Origin: UBA1151 sp963579925
GTDB taxonomy: Bacteria > Chloroflexota > Dehalococcoidia > Lucifugimonadales > Lucifugimonadaceae
Direction: 5' to 3'
NCBI GenBank assembly: GCA_963579925.1
Contig: CAUZJA010000040.1
Coordinates: 1-16,375, forward strand
Length of the DNA stretch: 16,375 bases
The notes under the pieces are model-generated. The model ran no database searches. It saw only the letters and a list, made by a program, of their open reading frames with translations, and was not told the origin of the DNA. Positions 16,027-16,375 of this stretch are shown here, one piece after another. The stretch's first letter is position 1. The number at the start of each line of letters is the position of its first letter. Both the position numbers and the translations under genes were made by a program.

Positions 16027-16248
16027 TTATGCACCGGCTCCTACGGCAGTCGGCTCAGTTGTTGGCTCTACGGTTGGCTCCGTTGTCGGCTCAACTGTGG
16101 GCTCAACTGTCGGCTCGACCGTTGGCTCTTCGATTGGCTCGTCTACGACTAAAGCTGTGCCGGAGGCGGCGTTGACTGCCTCTTCGAGGAGGTCGAATAC
16201 CTGATTCTCAACCTCTCGCTGCTTTTCTTCGACTGCTCGACGTGCAAT
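16027..16248 (-). pseudogene. 3' end of a gene with EPTV tandem-repeat tail, cut by an IS element
   Basis: The minus-strand frame is open from 16248 to the TAA at 16027 (73 codons). The visible product starts IARRAVEEKQREVENQ, a charged and probably helical or coiled-coil segment. It then has VFDLLEEAVNAASG and a tail of eight EP units in the pattern EPTV/EPTT, ending TAVGAGA. Low-complexity Glu-Pro-Thr tails are typical of extended, often surface or secreted linker segments, but no signal peptide can be seen because the 5' part is missing. The frame is interrupted exactly where an IS3-type left end begins (16249). The family is not recognised. The opposite strand also reads openly as Val-Gly-Ser repeats, but the charged segment and the terminator placement favour the minus strand. 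Confidence 0.55.
16052..16140. repeat. 12-bp degenerate tandem repeat, eight units
   Basis: GGCTC recurs in exact 12-nt register at 16052, 16064, 16076, 16088, 16100, 16112, 16124 and 16136, within a consensus close to GTYGGCTCNACN. The period is a multiple of three, so gain or loss of units keeps the frame. On the minus strand each unit encodes four residues (EPTV-like). Confidence 0.85.
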
Positions 16249-16375
16249 TGACCTGCCCCCCTCAAACGAGTCCAGTTGAAAGTTGGAAACTGGGCTCTCA
16301 TGAAGGGAGGCAGAAATGCCAAGAAAAGGTCACAGTCCTGAGAAGATCCTGAACAAGCTTCGACAGGTTGAAGTT
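16249..16375 (+). mobile_element. IS3-family insertion sequence, left end (continues past window)
   Basis: The sequence starting TGACCTGCCCCC at 16249 has the TGA start and C-run of an IS3-family left terminal repeat, as I know the family. It is followed 55 nt later by a transposase OrfA start. The right end, OrfB and target duplication lie outside the window. The element interrupts the minus-strand EPTV gene; the bases immediately left (CAAT) would be the candidate target duplication. Confidence 0.8.
16316..16375 (+). CDS. IS3-family transposase OrfA, N-terminus (partial)
   Basis: The first 20 codons read MPRKGHSPEKILNKLRQVEV, the familiar opening of IS3-family OrfA helix-turn-helix proteins (MPRKRHSPEQI-type). 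OrfA supplies DNA binding, and in this family it is normally joined to the DDE catalytic OrfB by programmed -1 frameshifting. A strong GGGAGG ribosome site at 16305-16310 supports the ATG at 16316. The gene is cut by the window edge, so subgroup and integrity cannot be judged. Confidence 0.85.
   Translation, partial: MPRKGHSPEKILNKLRQVEV

Noticed and set aside
16010..16204. Plus-strand Val-Gly-Ser repeat protein
   Set aside because: It is the mirror of the minus-strand EPTV repeat; the minus strand has a charged structured segment before the tail and a terminator after it.

Overview
The window is bacterial, moderately GC-rich and densely coded. A CBS-less GuaB3-type IMP dehydrogenase next to purA, together with GTG/TTG starts and many flavin oxidoreductases, would fit an environmental Chloroflexota (SAR202-like) or actinobacterial genome. 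No rRNA or other marker is present, so this taxonomic guess is weak.

Layout. Bases 1-390 hold what looks like the broken remains of a minus-strand gene. Bases 540-2833 hold two IMP branch-point genes: an intact guaB3 and a purA that is damaged twice, by a 1-nt frameshift and by an in-frame loss of about 75-80 codons that removes an active-site segment. Bases 2899-4245 encode an MFS exporter. Bases 4294-5466 (minus) encode a DAO-type FAD oxidoreductase. It is transcribed away from an eight-gene plus-strand operon at 5709-15013, and the 242-bp divergent region between them carries repeated CCAG boxes. A convergent minus-strand SDR gene at 15020-15868 carries two in-frame stops. Beyond it lie a hairpin terminator, the 3' end of a minus-strand gene with an EPTV repeat tail, and the left end of an IS3-family element that cuts that gene at 16249 and runs off the window.

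The core is the operon mgsA-mgsB-mgsC-gmaS-mgdB-mgdC-mgdD-mgdA (older names glxB-glxC-glxD-glnT-soxD-soxA-soxG-soxB). Together these are all the parts of the N-methylglutamate route for monomethylamine. GmaS joins methylamine to glutamate. MgsABC moves the methylamino group onto 2-oxoglutarate to give N-methylglutamate. MgdABCD oxidises N-methylglutamate back to glutamate, releasing the methyl carbon at the formaldehyde or methylene-tetrahydrofolate level and freeing the nitrogen for assimilation. Spacing is 25 nt or less throughout, and the four mgd genes are joined by 4-nt start/stop overlaps.

The most unusual point is that the large dehydrogenase subunit (MgdC) keeps two complete cysteine sets for [2Fe-2S] clusters. 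From memory, classical heterotetrameric sarcosine oxidase alpha subunits have lost these. The operon is free of frameshifts and stops, while several flanking genes (purA, the SDR, the 5' remnant and the EPTV gene) are broken.
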